A stretch of 64,000 bases of DNA, taken from assembly GCA_033032175.1 (NCBI GenBank), contig CM065322.1, forward strand, positions 7,254,001 through 7,318,000. The letters run 5' to 3'. Below are positions 34,801 through 44,583 of this stretch, in pieces (the stretch's first letter is position 1; each line of letters begins with the position of its first letter). Source of the DNA: Saturnia japonica (taxonomy: Eukaryota > Arthropoda > Insecta > Lepidoptera > Saturniidae). The position numbers and the translations under genes are program-made. Below the pieces are notes generated by a model. That model searched no databases and was not told where the DNA came from. It was given only the letters and a program-made list of their open reading frames with translations.

Positions 34801-37800
34801 ATGAAGGCCCTTATTCAGCGTGTTATGAATGCTAAAGTTACTGGTAAATAATTGTAATTATTGTGTATTAATTTCTTATTGAATCCAACATACATCAAAT
34901 TTAAATCAATTGAAGCAGCATATACAATATACATATTAGATACCCAGTACAAGACACTTTCAAGGTTGGATTTATAATCGTATGGCATAAATTGGGGGTT
35001 GGAGTTGAAAAATGTTTGTTCTCCATTTATCACTACCATTTTCATTAAAAGATGATAGATCGGGTTGGACTTTAGATTACATGCCGCTGAATGTGATGAT
35101 GTGAAAGGGCGCGGGCGGGGGAGAGAGAGATAATCACCCCTTTGGTTTTTTTTTAATTTTGAGGTTATATCTGTCTAGTACTTGTACATATGAATTTTCA
35201 ATGGACAATTATTTGTTTCACAGTTCAAACCTAACTTAACCAATATTACTACCACAATGGAAAAATGACAATATCTCTCAAAACAATGTTAAAGTAGGTT
35301 GTATTTTAACAAAGCAACAATCATTCAAAAAACAATAGAAAAAGTTTAGAAAAAATAATGATCTTTTACCTTTAACCTATTATCTTATTATTATTATTAT
35401 TATCTTTTACCTATCTTCCAAAGGTTAACTTTATGACAACTACCGAATTATAAATTGTATTGTCAAATTTAAAAAAAACCTTTAAAACTATATTTTTCTG
35501 CAGTGTGAAATTGTATATTTAGCCTTATTATAAAATGATCTAACTGTAAAAATAAATGACTCAACTCGACAGCATATAATCTAAAGCTGAGTGAGTGATA
35601 GGCACACTGTTTTCAAGAAATATGTATTATCAAAAATAATTCCATCTTTAAAACCAAAAAAAATGCTAATTCCCTTAAGTACAAGTTAAATCAATAATTA
35701 CTGTTTTCTAAGACTAATTTAGAGGAAATTTAAATTCCATCTTTTAAAATATGACCCTGTAGCTCCGGTCAGGAGAGTTACCTTGTCATGAGAATGGTCA
35801 TAGAGTAGGGGACTGCTTTCTTCACCCTGTTTCTTCTGCTACAATGTGTACAAAAACAATTTATAAATATCAAAATTTCGAATTGACTTTGAAATATTTT
35901 TGATTTTAATCTGACATAATACAAGGCTGGTGATACAGCAATATGTTCCATGTCAAAAGACTGTCTCAATAAAATTATTAATTGCAAAATGTTACCTATA
36001 TTTTCTAGTTATTTTCACATTAGATTGAAATTGAATTGTAGAACACTATATAAATTTAACTAAAACCACAACATGTGTTACACATCATAGTGAATTGTTT
36101 AAAAAAAGTCTTCTATCCTGTAAAATCAGTCCATTTTAACATAGCTCATTTTAAAGTTATGTATCAATGATGATAATCATATCAGTTGAAATAAATAATA
36201 TCAAAAGTAAAATTTTGATCTATATAAAATATGTTTACAGTAAATGGTGAAGTAATTAGCAGTATAGAACAAGGCCTGTGTGTTCTTATTGGTATATCAA
36301 ATACAGACACTAAAAAGGATATGGAATACATGTGAGTATAATATTTATAATATAGAAATATTCTATTAGAAAATTTTAATCAGATACATATGTAATATAA
36401 ATAAGATTAAATGAATGATGAATGAATGGATTTTAGTTTTAATGAAAAAGAAAAAAAAATGTCAAGTGCGTTTCGGGCCACATGCAGTGTAGGGTTCCAG
36501 TTGCTTGTCACAATATGCAGACTAAATGGGTTTTAAGTAGTTTTGAATTTAAAGCCTACTTACTTCAGCAATTTTTTTCAATATTTTATTTCATTACTTT
36601 GTCTGTGTTTATTAATATGTAAGTATACCCATTGCAAATTACAGCTTTCTAGTACTAATAACTTCTGAGCTAAGCAGTGGACAGACAGACAGACAGCAAA
36701 ACTATAAGGGTTCCTTGTTGACTTCGGAACCCTAAAATGAGTAGTGATTCTGAATTTTATTTGTAAATTTAACTAAGATTCTGAGGTGTGTGATTGAAGT
36801 GAATTTTGGCAATAATGTTTGGTAATTGATAATGAGTCACACTTTTACTTTTGTAAGCATATTTGATGTAACTCAATAAAAAGGTTTAGATAATTGTTAT
36901 ATATACAGCCAATTAATTTTTTGTGGCTTTATATATTAATTTGATCTTCTGAATATTTCAGTGTTCGAAAAATCTTAAGTATAAGGATATTTGATGATGA
37001 TTCTAACAAGAGATGGAGATTAAGCGTTGTTGACAAACAGTTAGAGATACTGTGTGTCAGTCAGTTCACATTGTATAATATTTGGAAAGTATGTACTTTT
37101 TTTCTTTCTCTTCTTTTTATTTAAAGGCAACATGTGCTTATACAAAATTATGCCATTGTCACATTTATAATGACTCTTGCTAAAACTGTAGGTAGGTAGA
37201 TTTTGTGGCAACTTAATCTATGTTTCTAATTATTGTTAATAATTGTGCACAAAACCAAAGTACCTATATCACAAAAGTATAACACAAAATGTGAACAAAT
37301 TTTATAATATAGGGCCAAATGATGTAGGTTTATGAATAAAAATGACAACCTTGCTAATACACCAAGACCATACTAAAAATGATGTACCTATATACATTTC
37401 AGGGAAACAAACCTGATTTTCACAATGCAATGCCTGGGGAAGCCTCTAAAGAATTTTACGAGAATTTTCTGCAATTATTAAAAGATACATATAAACCAGA
37501 AAAGGTTAAAGGTATGTTTTAGCCATTTATTATAATGTTACCTATAACACTATGTTAACTACAATTTTGATAATTAAGTAGCGTCCATCCCCAGCTTCGC
37601 ACAAGTGCAATTTACAAAATGGTGTATTTTATGTTTTGTATTGATGTTCATAACTTCATAGTTACGAAAAGTGCGCTTAGCTCGCTACTTGCAATTCATC
37701 ATAGATGCGGAGTGCCGGCCAACCGTTTCGCTGCGAGTGATATCTTCTACGGTATTCATTTAAATGATATAATGTAAAGGACAATTTCAATTTACATTAA

Positions 37801-39622
37801 ATGAGCAAGATAACTAACATTTTAACATTATCTGAATAAAGATTAATACTGAATTAGAGAAACTAACTTCGCAAATTACTTAGTATTTTTAATTATATTG
37901 TTAAAAATAAAAATGGTTACTGTGAGTCAACCTTAGGAGATATACTTATTATAGCATTGCGGACTTTCCTCTAGGATTTTTGAAGAGCTGCAATTATTTA
38001 GAACATTTATGTAGGTATCTCTTAAGCCACGTAGGTAAGCACTCGAAAACCATGTTTTGATGACTCTATTACAAAACTTTGAATTTTCTCTACTTAAAAA
38101 AACTTAATTGAAATGTATTTTATATACAAACTTTCCGTAAAAAATTCTCTAAATGATAGTGAAAACCGCATTAAAATCCGTTGCTTGGTTTAGCTAAGCG
38201 TAGAGAGTGACAGACGGCGACTTTGTTTTATACTATGTATTTAAATAGATAATTCAATATTTCTACTTGATGATGATTGGGAGAGGCCTACGTCTAGCAG
38301 TGGACCATAAGAGATATATTTATCAAATTAATATGGTCGACAATTTTAATCCCAAAAAATGTCAGTGAGAGCATAATTTTGTCTACCTTCTAAAAAACTC
38401 ACAATAAGCATTTTTGTCTTTAAAATAACCAGGTGATTCATGCGTGTGCCCGTTTGAGGGTATCCTGTAGTCCACGTGAGCGCAGCCGTGGGCACAGCTA
38501 GTAGCAATATAAAATTTAATAAGAAAAAAAAATTAGCCTATATCACTCAAGGATTGTGTAACTATAAGTTAGTGAAAGAATTTTTTTAATCGGACCAGTA
38601 GGTAGTATAGAAGGTAACCTTCTACACTGATCTTCTCTATAGAGGATGCGCTATACTTTCAGTTCGAAAACTCTTCATCATGTCTGTTATACTTTGGAAA
38701 CATGAATGTATTGAGTACAAACAGTTTTTGAAGCATAATAAAAATCAAATTTGTTTACAGACTCCCCACAGAACAACACTCGTATGGCGTCAATACTATA
38801 TTATTAGTAATGCAGCTACCCTTTACCCTTTACCTCTGTATAAATTTAAGGAGACAATGTGCAGTTGGTTAAAACAATACAATTACAATGACACAGAAGA
38901 AATTATTTGTTATATAATATTAAATACTAAACTCACGCGTGCACACATTCACACTCTGACACATACTCTCTTACACACATCCACACACACGCACTGAAAC
39001 ACATATTTTCTTATTTCTTTCCGTTTTAATATTTTAATTATTTCTTCTTTCATTTATCTCTGACTTTGTATTATTTTAATGTTACCAATTCGTATATGAA
39101 TCGTTGTCGATTGTAGCACAGCTTATACTATTACTGTAGTCAACATAATTATTTATGTGTTAATGATTAATCTGTTAAATAAATAAATATTCTATTCTGT
39201 TCTATTCTACATCTATAATTACAAACATTACTCATAATTAAGAAAATTATAAACTTTTGTAACTGTAGTTTGAAATTTCCTTCTGAAAACTTAAAGTTTT
39301 CATAAACCGATTGAATAAGCTAGTTACTCTCATCTGAATTCTGTCGGTTGGTTCTTCCATGAAACATACACAAATGTGCAAATCAACTAAATCTAAAATA
39401 CAGAGTGCATAGTGTACAATAAAGGTTGTAACTTAAGATTTTTTTTCAGATGGCCTATTTGGTGCCTACATGCAAGTCAGCATACAAAATGATGGTCCAG
39501 TCACGTTTGAAATAGAATCACCCTTAAATACAAATATCAAAGAAAATAAAACACACAGGGAAAATACTGTGAAAGAGAAGAATGAATTATGTAAACAATT
39601 GAATGTAGATGTAGATAAATAA
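34801..39622 (+). CDS. dtd1: D-aminoacyl-tRNA deacylase (D-Tyr-tRNA deacylase), 5 exons, 180 aa
   Basis: Exons: 34801-34843, 36241-36331, 36962-37088, 37403-37511 and 39450-39622. All introns are GT-AG and all phases agree. The enzyme hydrolyses D-amino acids wrongly attached to tRNA, protecting translation in the cytosol. Seen: start MKALIQRVMNAKVTVNGEVI, the active-site block SQFTL (residues 78-82), GNKPDFHNAMP (88-98), FGAYMQV (127-133) and NDGPVTFEIE (137-146). The last holds the Gly-Pro pair that in this family gives D-chirality selection. The length fits the family (about 150-200), with a Lys/Glu-rich tail after residue 150. The ATG at 34801 is chosen because it gives the conserved MKA(L/I)IQRV start and a donor 43 nt on. 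Introns 2 and 4 contain repeats. No frame break or missing key residue was found, so it is probably functional. Confidence 0.93.
35378..35410 (+). repeat. (TTA)n microsatellite in deacylase intron 1
   Basis: A short ATT/TTA run is flanked by two copies of 'ATCTTTTACCT' (about 35360 and 35402). Confidence 0.6.
36460..36736. mobile_element. MITE-like element in deacylase intron 2
   Basis: Bounded by 'GTCAAGTGCG...AGGGTTCC' and '...TTCGGAACCCTAAAA', with AGGGTTCC (36491-36498) and GGAACCCT (36726-36733) inverted. It includes GACAGACAGACAGACAG. This is a very common lepidopteran non-coding element ending in CGGAACCCTAAAA. The transposon superfamily is not stated. Confidence 0.6.
37575..38245 (+). 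repeat. Dispersed repeat in deacylase intron 4
   Basis: Begins 'AGCGTCCATCCCCAGCTTCG' and ends near 'AGTGACAGACGGCGACTTTG' plus TTTTATACTATGTA. Both are familiar ends of a widespread lepidopteran dispersed repeat. Much of the interior is degraded. Confidence 0.5.
38270..38312 (+). repeat. RTE-type LINE 3'-end remnant
   Basis: 'GATGATGATTGGGAGAGGCC' followed by TACGTCTAGCAGTGGAC matches the typical tail of lepidopteran RTE LINEs. Only about 40 bases remain. Confidence 0.5.
38313..38501 (+). mobile_element. Non-autonomous Helitron, family B, 3' half
   Basis: 'AATAAGCATTTTTGTCTTTA', 'ATCCTGTAGTCCACGTGAGC' and the end 'GCCGTGGGCACAGCTAG' followed by T. This copy keeps an intact CTAG|T Helitron terminus (CTAG at 38498-38501). 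The 5' half is missing. Confidence 0.75.
38600..39210 (+). repeat. Non-LTR retrotransposon 3' end in deacylase intron 4
   Basis: An open frame at 38680-38997 includes LYPLPLYKFKETMCSWL, resembling the LPLxxFKxxxKxxL ending of CR1/Jockey-like LINE proteins, then a His/Thr-rich stretch from CA-rich DNA. The segment ends in a (TTCTA/TATTC)n tail at about 39190-39210, as LINE 3' ends do. The clade call is weak. Confidence 0.45.
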
Positions 39623-39656
39623 TGTGAAATTCTTTTAATATCATGATCATAATGTA

Positions 39657-39662
39657 AATAAA
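39657..39662 (+). other. Polyadenylation signal of the deacylase gene
   Basis: AATAAA lies 35 bases after the stop codon at 39620-39622, the first such signal downstream. It gives a very short 3' UTR. Confidence 0.65.
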
Positions 39663-39821
39663 ATATTTATTTAAACTAATTGAAGACTAGAATATTCTAT
39701 ATTATACAAATATATTTCAAAGACAACATTTACGAAAGAGGAGATGAAGTTGTAAAGATATACAAAGAAATGGCAACAAAAGTCAGTCGAACAGATGTTA
39801 TAAAGTACTTATAGGACAGCT

Positions 39822-39845
39822 GTCAAATGTGATATATTAAATTGG
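39822..39845 (+). repeat. Direct repeat flanking the deleted transposon (left)
   Basis: 'GTCAAATGTGATATATTAAA' recurs with one change at 41384-41407, in the same orientation, on the other side of the transposon. Confidence 0.6.
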
Positions 39846-39953
39846 CTCTACTTTAACCCGCAAGAGTTTAATTTAAATTTCCGCTGTCCAATTTAAATTT
39901 TATATCAATTATATTTGAATTTCAACCACAAGGCGACCTTTAGTTACACAGTA

Positions 39954-41268
39954 CACCCGTGCGCGATAAGTTTAGACTCGCCTGGAATGCAACCCTCCGC
40001 CCGCTATCCCTGTAACTTCCCCTCAAGCTCCAGTGTTGTACTGTAGGCAACGCCATTTTTTTAACATCTTAGTTTCGTACTACTGTTTCGTTAATAGTTA
40101 TTAGAGTTGCTGCTATATTTTATTGATATTTTTTGTGTTAAGTTTATTGTTATAATGAAGGGTAAAACTTTACATAGTGGAGAAAGAAATCTCGTGTTAA
40201 AAGTGTTGGACTTTTTTGAAAACGAAAAACAGAACAAACAGTTGTTTTTACCTGTTGATAAGGCAGTAAAAAGAACCTGTGTGGCAACGGGAGTTTCGAA
40301 AGCCACGTTGCTGAGGATCAAAAGTGAAGCCAAGCGCTTACGAACTGCTTCACCGACACCTGGTAGTTCTACAGCGAAGAATGAAATAAAATTGTCGACT
40401 CCAGGTAAAAAACGCAAACCAGAGAGCAATAGAATACAATTGGACAGTTTCGATTTATGCGCTATCAGAAACATTGTGGATAGTTTTTACACTGTTAGAA
40501 AAGTAATACCGACTTTGAATAAGATATTAGCTGTGCCTAAAAGAGATCTTAATTTCCAAAGGCAAAAAACATATTTAAAAAAAGTATTTAAGAAAACTCT
40601 GAAAAAAATATTGGAATGATAACCCACTGCAAGAAGCAAATGAAACACAAATTATAATAAATTGCAGTCTGATACCTCTTCTGAAAGTGAAGGATTCAGT
40701 AGCGACAAAGAACCCGAATTAGAAGGAGTAGAGCCATTTATCAGTGACGATGACGAATATTAATATTATTATAATAAATACCTACATAAACTTAAACTGT
40801 GTTTTTATTAATTACAACATCACTTTTAGTAAACAATTAAATGTCGAGTTAAAGTTTAGAAATGTTCCGCTCGCTAGCCGTTATTGATAAAGGTATGCCG
40901 CTCGGACGCAGGTAGCTGGGCCAACAAATCCTAAATAATATTTTGCATTATTTTCTTAACCTCTCCCTTATAACCTGTTATTGACAAAACCATTTTACTG
41001 TTACACAGAGACCAGCGCAGTTCCATAAGGCCTATAAGTTCCGAGCGAGACGTCTGATAAAAAATATTTATGACTCAGTTCGCACGCTTGTAATAGCTCA
41101 AGTATAATAAATATAAGGCGGCGTTGTTCCGAGTAAAACACTCGCTACATTAAAAAAAATAGTAGAGACGAAGTAGCGGGTGGAAACTTGTGATTTTTTT
41201 TGTGCACAGTACAGCCATGCGCCTGTGGCGTCACCGCCCCCAGGTCTCAACTAATTGTGCATGGGTAG
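39954..41268 (+). mobile_element. DDE (IS630/Tc1-type) transposon, internally deleted
   Basis: The left end after TA reads 'CACCCGTGCGCGATAAGTTT' then AGACTCGCCTGG. The right end in reverse complement reads 'CCCATGCACAATTAGTTGAG' then ACCTGG, clearly an imperfect inverted repeat; TA follows at about 41269. Inside is a transposase lacking its catalytic middle. It lies just downstream of the deacylase polyadenylation signal. Confidence 0.7.
40155..40762 (+). pseudogene. Transposase with N-terminal HTH and acidic C-tail, middle lost
   Basis: ATG at 40155 reads MKGKTLHSGERNLVLKVLDF, then AVKRTCVATGVSKATLLRIK (helix-turn-helix) and a STPGKKRK linker. The second conserved block is LDSFDLCAIRNIVDSFYTVR with VIPTLNKIL. 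This N-terminal pattern belongs to a transposase family widespread in Lepidoptera and aphids. The frame ends at 40618 (FKKTLKKILE). A second segment reads SDTSSESEGFSSDKEPELEG and ends FISDDDEY at 40762, the acidic end expected of the same protein. The catalytic DDE domain between them is missing, so the copy cannot transpose by itself. A trans-acting repressor role for the surviving DNA-binding part is possible but unsupported. Confidence 0.7.
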
Positions 41269-41383
41269 TAAATATGTATTTTTAACGGAAAAAAGTTAAG
41301 CAATTGTGCAGTGCTAACTTTGAAAAAATAAATAATATTTGGGGGCCTCCGTTATAAGGTTACGTTGTTGAATTTTGATGAAG

Positions 41384-41407
41384 TGTCAAATGTGATCTAT
41401 TAAATGG
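41384..41407 (+). repeat. Direct repeat flanking the deleted transposon (right)
   Basis: 'GTCAAATGTGATCTATTAAA' matches 39822-39845. It lies outside the inverted ends, so it is not a TA target duplication. Confidence 0.6.
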
Positions 41408-41409
41408 GC

Positions 41410-42605
41410 CCTAGTAAAACTTCAGACTCGAGCAAAAAGCGCGCTCCCTTCCCGCTCTTGCCATGGACGCGCAACACTTTAAATATGATTAGTTTTATAC
41501 TAGATCGACAAAAATGATAACTACGATACAGTCCACAAATAACTCCGAAATCTCAAGTTAACCCTTGCGGATTATGATACAGTAAAATTTTAATTATTTT
41601 AATGAAGATCCCAAAAATAAACGAGTATGCATGTAGGCAATTTTAGTGAAAAGTGCGTTTCTAAGGCGGGCAAAAAAAACGGACTGTCACATGGTAAGTT
41701 TGCGTCGATAGAAAATGATGCCTATTGCTCTCCCTTTTCTTTTAAAACAACGCCTAGTAGAAACTCGTTCCTTGTACGGGGCGGGGTGAGCGACGCGTTC
41801 ATTGATAAATAACCCGTCTTCAATTGTGATTGCTTTTAATTTGTTGTTGTTTTAATGTTTTATAATATAAATGTCTCTTCTACGTGTTCGTCATCAGAGA
41901 TCGACAGTGAAACGGATTAAGTGCATTTAATTAAATCTAAATTTATCTTGGGGATGCACTAAACACGTTTTGTTTCTTCTTTTTTCATTCTCAACGCAAG
42001 ACACAAAAAAATCAAAACAGCAATAAAACAAATAAATACTTTGAACTTTAAATAAAAATTAAACCACACCAAAACAGGTTTGTTACCGCTGTGGCTGGTG
42101 CAAAGTTGTATCCATTTTTCCACGTGCCTTAGGCGCCACCTCCACGAGCGAGTCTATCGCGGCAATATTGTCGTCCTGCCACTTCGTTCTATAAGAACTC
42201 TATGAACGTGTGGCGACTTATGACAATAAATAGTTGTTACTTCAGCCACATTCTATTTTGTTTATGATAGACTGGCTGACTTTCAAGTCTTGAAAAAGAT
42301 AAAAGAAGACATCTGTCACGGACTGACAAGAAGATATATTATTCTGTAATCGATTATGAGCGACAAAATAAATACAGTAATAATTGAAACGCTGAGCTGC
42401 ATTTTTAATTAATAGGACCCGCCAAACGATCCTATAAACGTTTGTTCTATACGGCGATACTATCGCGGCAATGCGACGAGTGACATTGACAAGGAAAATG
42501 GCAACGACTCGCTCGAGACGCGACCCATACGCAGCGCACTCGCTGGATATACTCGTTCGTGAAGTTAGCGCCTTAGTTGTACTTCATAATAGTCCACGGA
42601 AACTA
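41410..42605. other. Unannotated intergenic stretch, moderately GC-rich in parts
   Basis: 'CTATCGCGGCAAT' occurs at about 42157 and again at about 42469. The open frame 41627-41812 (+) has no known domain. The GC-richer portions could hold an unrecognised first exon or another degraded element. Confidence 0.35.
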
Positions 42606-42609
42606 TTTT

Positions 42610-42765
42610 TTTATAAGTTTTAGCGTTTGACTACAATCTCACCTGATGTAAAGTCCCTATGAAGCCTAAGCTGGTAACTGGTAATACGCTAAGCCTATAG
42701 CTACAGCCTATAGCTACAGCCACTAGCTTTTAAGTTCAACTGACGGAACACCTGCAAGTGCTCGA
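42610..42765 (-). repeat. SINE family C 3' half, with internal 14-bp tandem repeat
   Basis: 'GACTACAATCTCACCTGATG' is the reversed family C end. 'AGCCTATAGCTAC' occurs twice in tandem at about 42691-42718. 'GACGGAACACCTGCAAG' ends the fragment. Confidence 0.6.
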
Positions 42766-42779
42766 CGATAGAATTCCAA

Positions 42780-42960
42780 TTATTGAATTGGCCTAGCGGT
42801 GTGACAACCGGACTTGTAGCACTGTTGTACGTCCAGTACGAGTGGTCTACAATTCGAATACAGCTGAATTAGGATATTTAAAAAGAGATTTTAAAGTACG
42901 TATTTTCCAGCCCGGTGAAGCTGTTTAAACGTCTAATGGCTCCAGGGTCCTTATTGCAAA
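42780..42960 (+). repeat. tRNA-derived SINE, family D, followed by Jockey tail sequence
   Basis: 'GAATTGGCCTAGCGGTGTGA' (A-box-like) and 'CTACAATTCGAATACAGC' (B-box-like) form a tRNA-like head shared with 61185-61300 and, more weakly, 60375-60465. From about 42905 the sequence 'CCCGGTGAAGCTGTTTAAAC' resembles the Jockey 3' UTR at 12216. It could be a SINE with a LINE-derived tail or two adjacent insertions. Confidence 0.6.
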
Positions 42961-43079
42961 TAGTATACTTAGTTTAAAAAAATTAATGACAACTTGTAGG
43001 TGGTAGCCAGATATACCTTAACCACCGTGCTAGGAAACTTTGAGTGTGACAAATAAAAACACCGATATAATTAATAAAA

Positions 43080-44446
43080 AAAACTTTATTTTGAAATAAT
43101 GGTTATTATCTATTAACATCGTTACAATTAGGCCTGTTATTATATTAGAAATATTAAAATGATTTCACAAAGATGATATGCCTAAGTCTACATAATTGTA
43201 GCCTATATAACACTACTTACATACTCTTCTACATCTTTTAAGTAATTATGACACAACGATTAAATTTCCCACAGTAAAGTTACTCTCAACTCGATTTTTT
43301 TTTTAAATTAGTTATAGATTTTATTAATCACGTAACTGCATGGTTTTAAATTAAACGACCGAAAAACAATAGATTATTAATGTTAACAGATAATTTACCA
43401 AAATTCAAACGAGTAGAAAATAAACTAGACAATATAAATAAACTTGTATAAAAGACAAAATAAATGCAATCTATTAACCCTCTATTTTAAATATTATTAT
43501 TATTACTTATAATGAAATTCAACGAACGAGAATAAAGGTTATTTCTAATTGAATAATTTCGAAACATTATTACAGTAAAGTTAGTTTAATTTAATTGTAT
43601 GAATTAGCCCGAGTGCCGCCATGATTACTATTTCTATACCGTGAAATATAGATAATATAATCATAATATTATTTTCTATACGTTTATAGGTTACGTAGCA
43701 TGCCTAATCAAACGTTAGCCAATTCTTAAAGAATTCCGTTTCACCACCGATCAAGGCACTATTTTTATTTTGGTATATTGCTGATACATTTCCTCACTCC
43801 AAATTCACAATAGCATTTCATTAACATAACCGTACAAGTGTGGATAGAGTACAATTTTTAAAGATCTTATAAATATTTTGCGCATTCCTTTGGATTCATA
43901 ATAAAAAAATAAAATTTTATTACGATCCCAAAGACCTACGCTGCGAACCTACCGTCCTCGTAATAACTATCGAATAATTACTATTACAAAAATATCTATA
44001 AGTCTATAAGTATTACTAAATTATTCGAATGCAACCGTTACTGGGACAGGCTAAGGATTTAATTAACAACATATACCCTTTCTATTTTTATGTTTGTGAA
44101 AACTCTTTACATAAGTGCATATATTGCTTTACTATCATTGACCAATTCTACTTTAATTTAGTCGATTAGTTACTGCAAAGTGAAACAAATGCATGATTCC
44201 ATACGTATAATATTCTCAGAATGAAAATTTAATATTACATTTCAAATATCTAATATTAATGATAAATTATTTTGGAGGAAACTTTAATTTTACCCACTAC
44301 GTTATTAAAATTAAATTCTGAGATTGTTATAGTTCCGCGCATGTCGACAGTGTTAAGGAGACTAAAAAGGTGGTCCTCGGCCGCCGTTGGAAATCCACTG
44401 AGATGGTTGTAGTGGGTGCGACACGACTGTAGTATATGGGAAATGT
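43080..44446 (-). other. Probable 3' UTR of Jupiter
   Basis: AT-rich and without coding. A minus-strand AATAAA-type signal lies near 43085-43100, about 1.35 kb after the Jupiter stop codon. No other gene is recognised in between. Confidence 0.45.
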
Positions 44447-44583
44447 CTACCAAAGTCCCGAGGAGTATCCACCGGGCGGCACGCGGTTGTGATTTATGAG
44501 GTTGTTGCTGCCGTTGATCGACGTCACCATGTTAATCTGGCCGTTCATCGATTTATAGCCGTCGCCGGTGATCGGGTTGCCTT
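44447..44583 (-). CDS. Jupiter: Canonical last exon of Jupiter
   Basis: The acceptor TTTCCAG precedes 44583. It encodes the end of Glu, then [15 protein letters not shown], an Asn-rich spacer and [13 protein letters not shown], with TAG at 44447-44449. The GNPxTGxGYK start and [10 protein letters not shown] end are the family's conserved C-terminus. Confidence 0.9.

Noticed and set aside
38940..39000. His/Thr repeat protein segment
   Set aside because: It is a translation of CA-rich low-complexity DNA at the end of a LINE remnant.
40091..40474. 127-codon minus-strand frame
   Set aside because: It is the antisense of the transposase N-terminal frame, which has recognisable conserved blocks.
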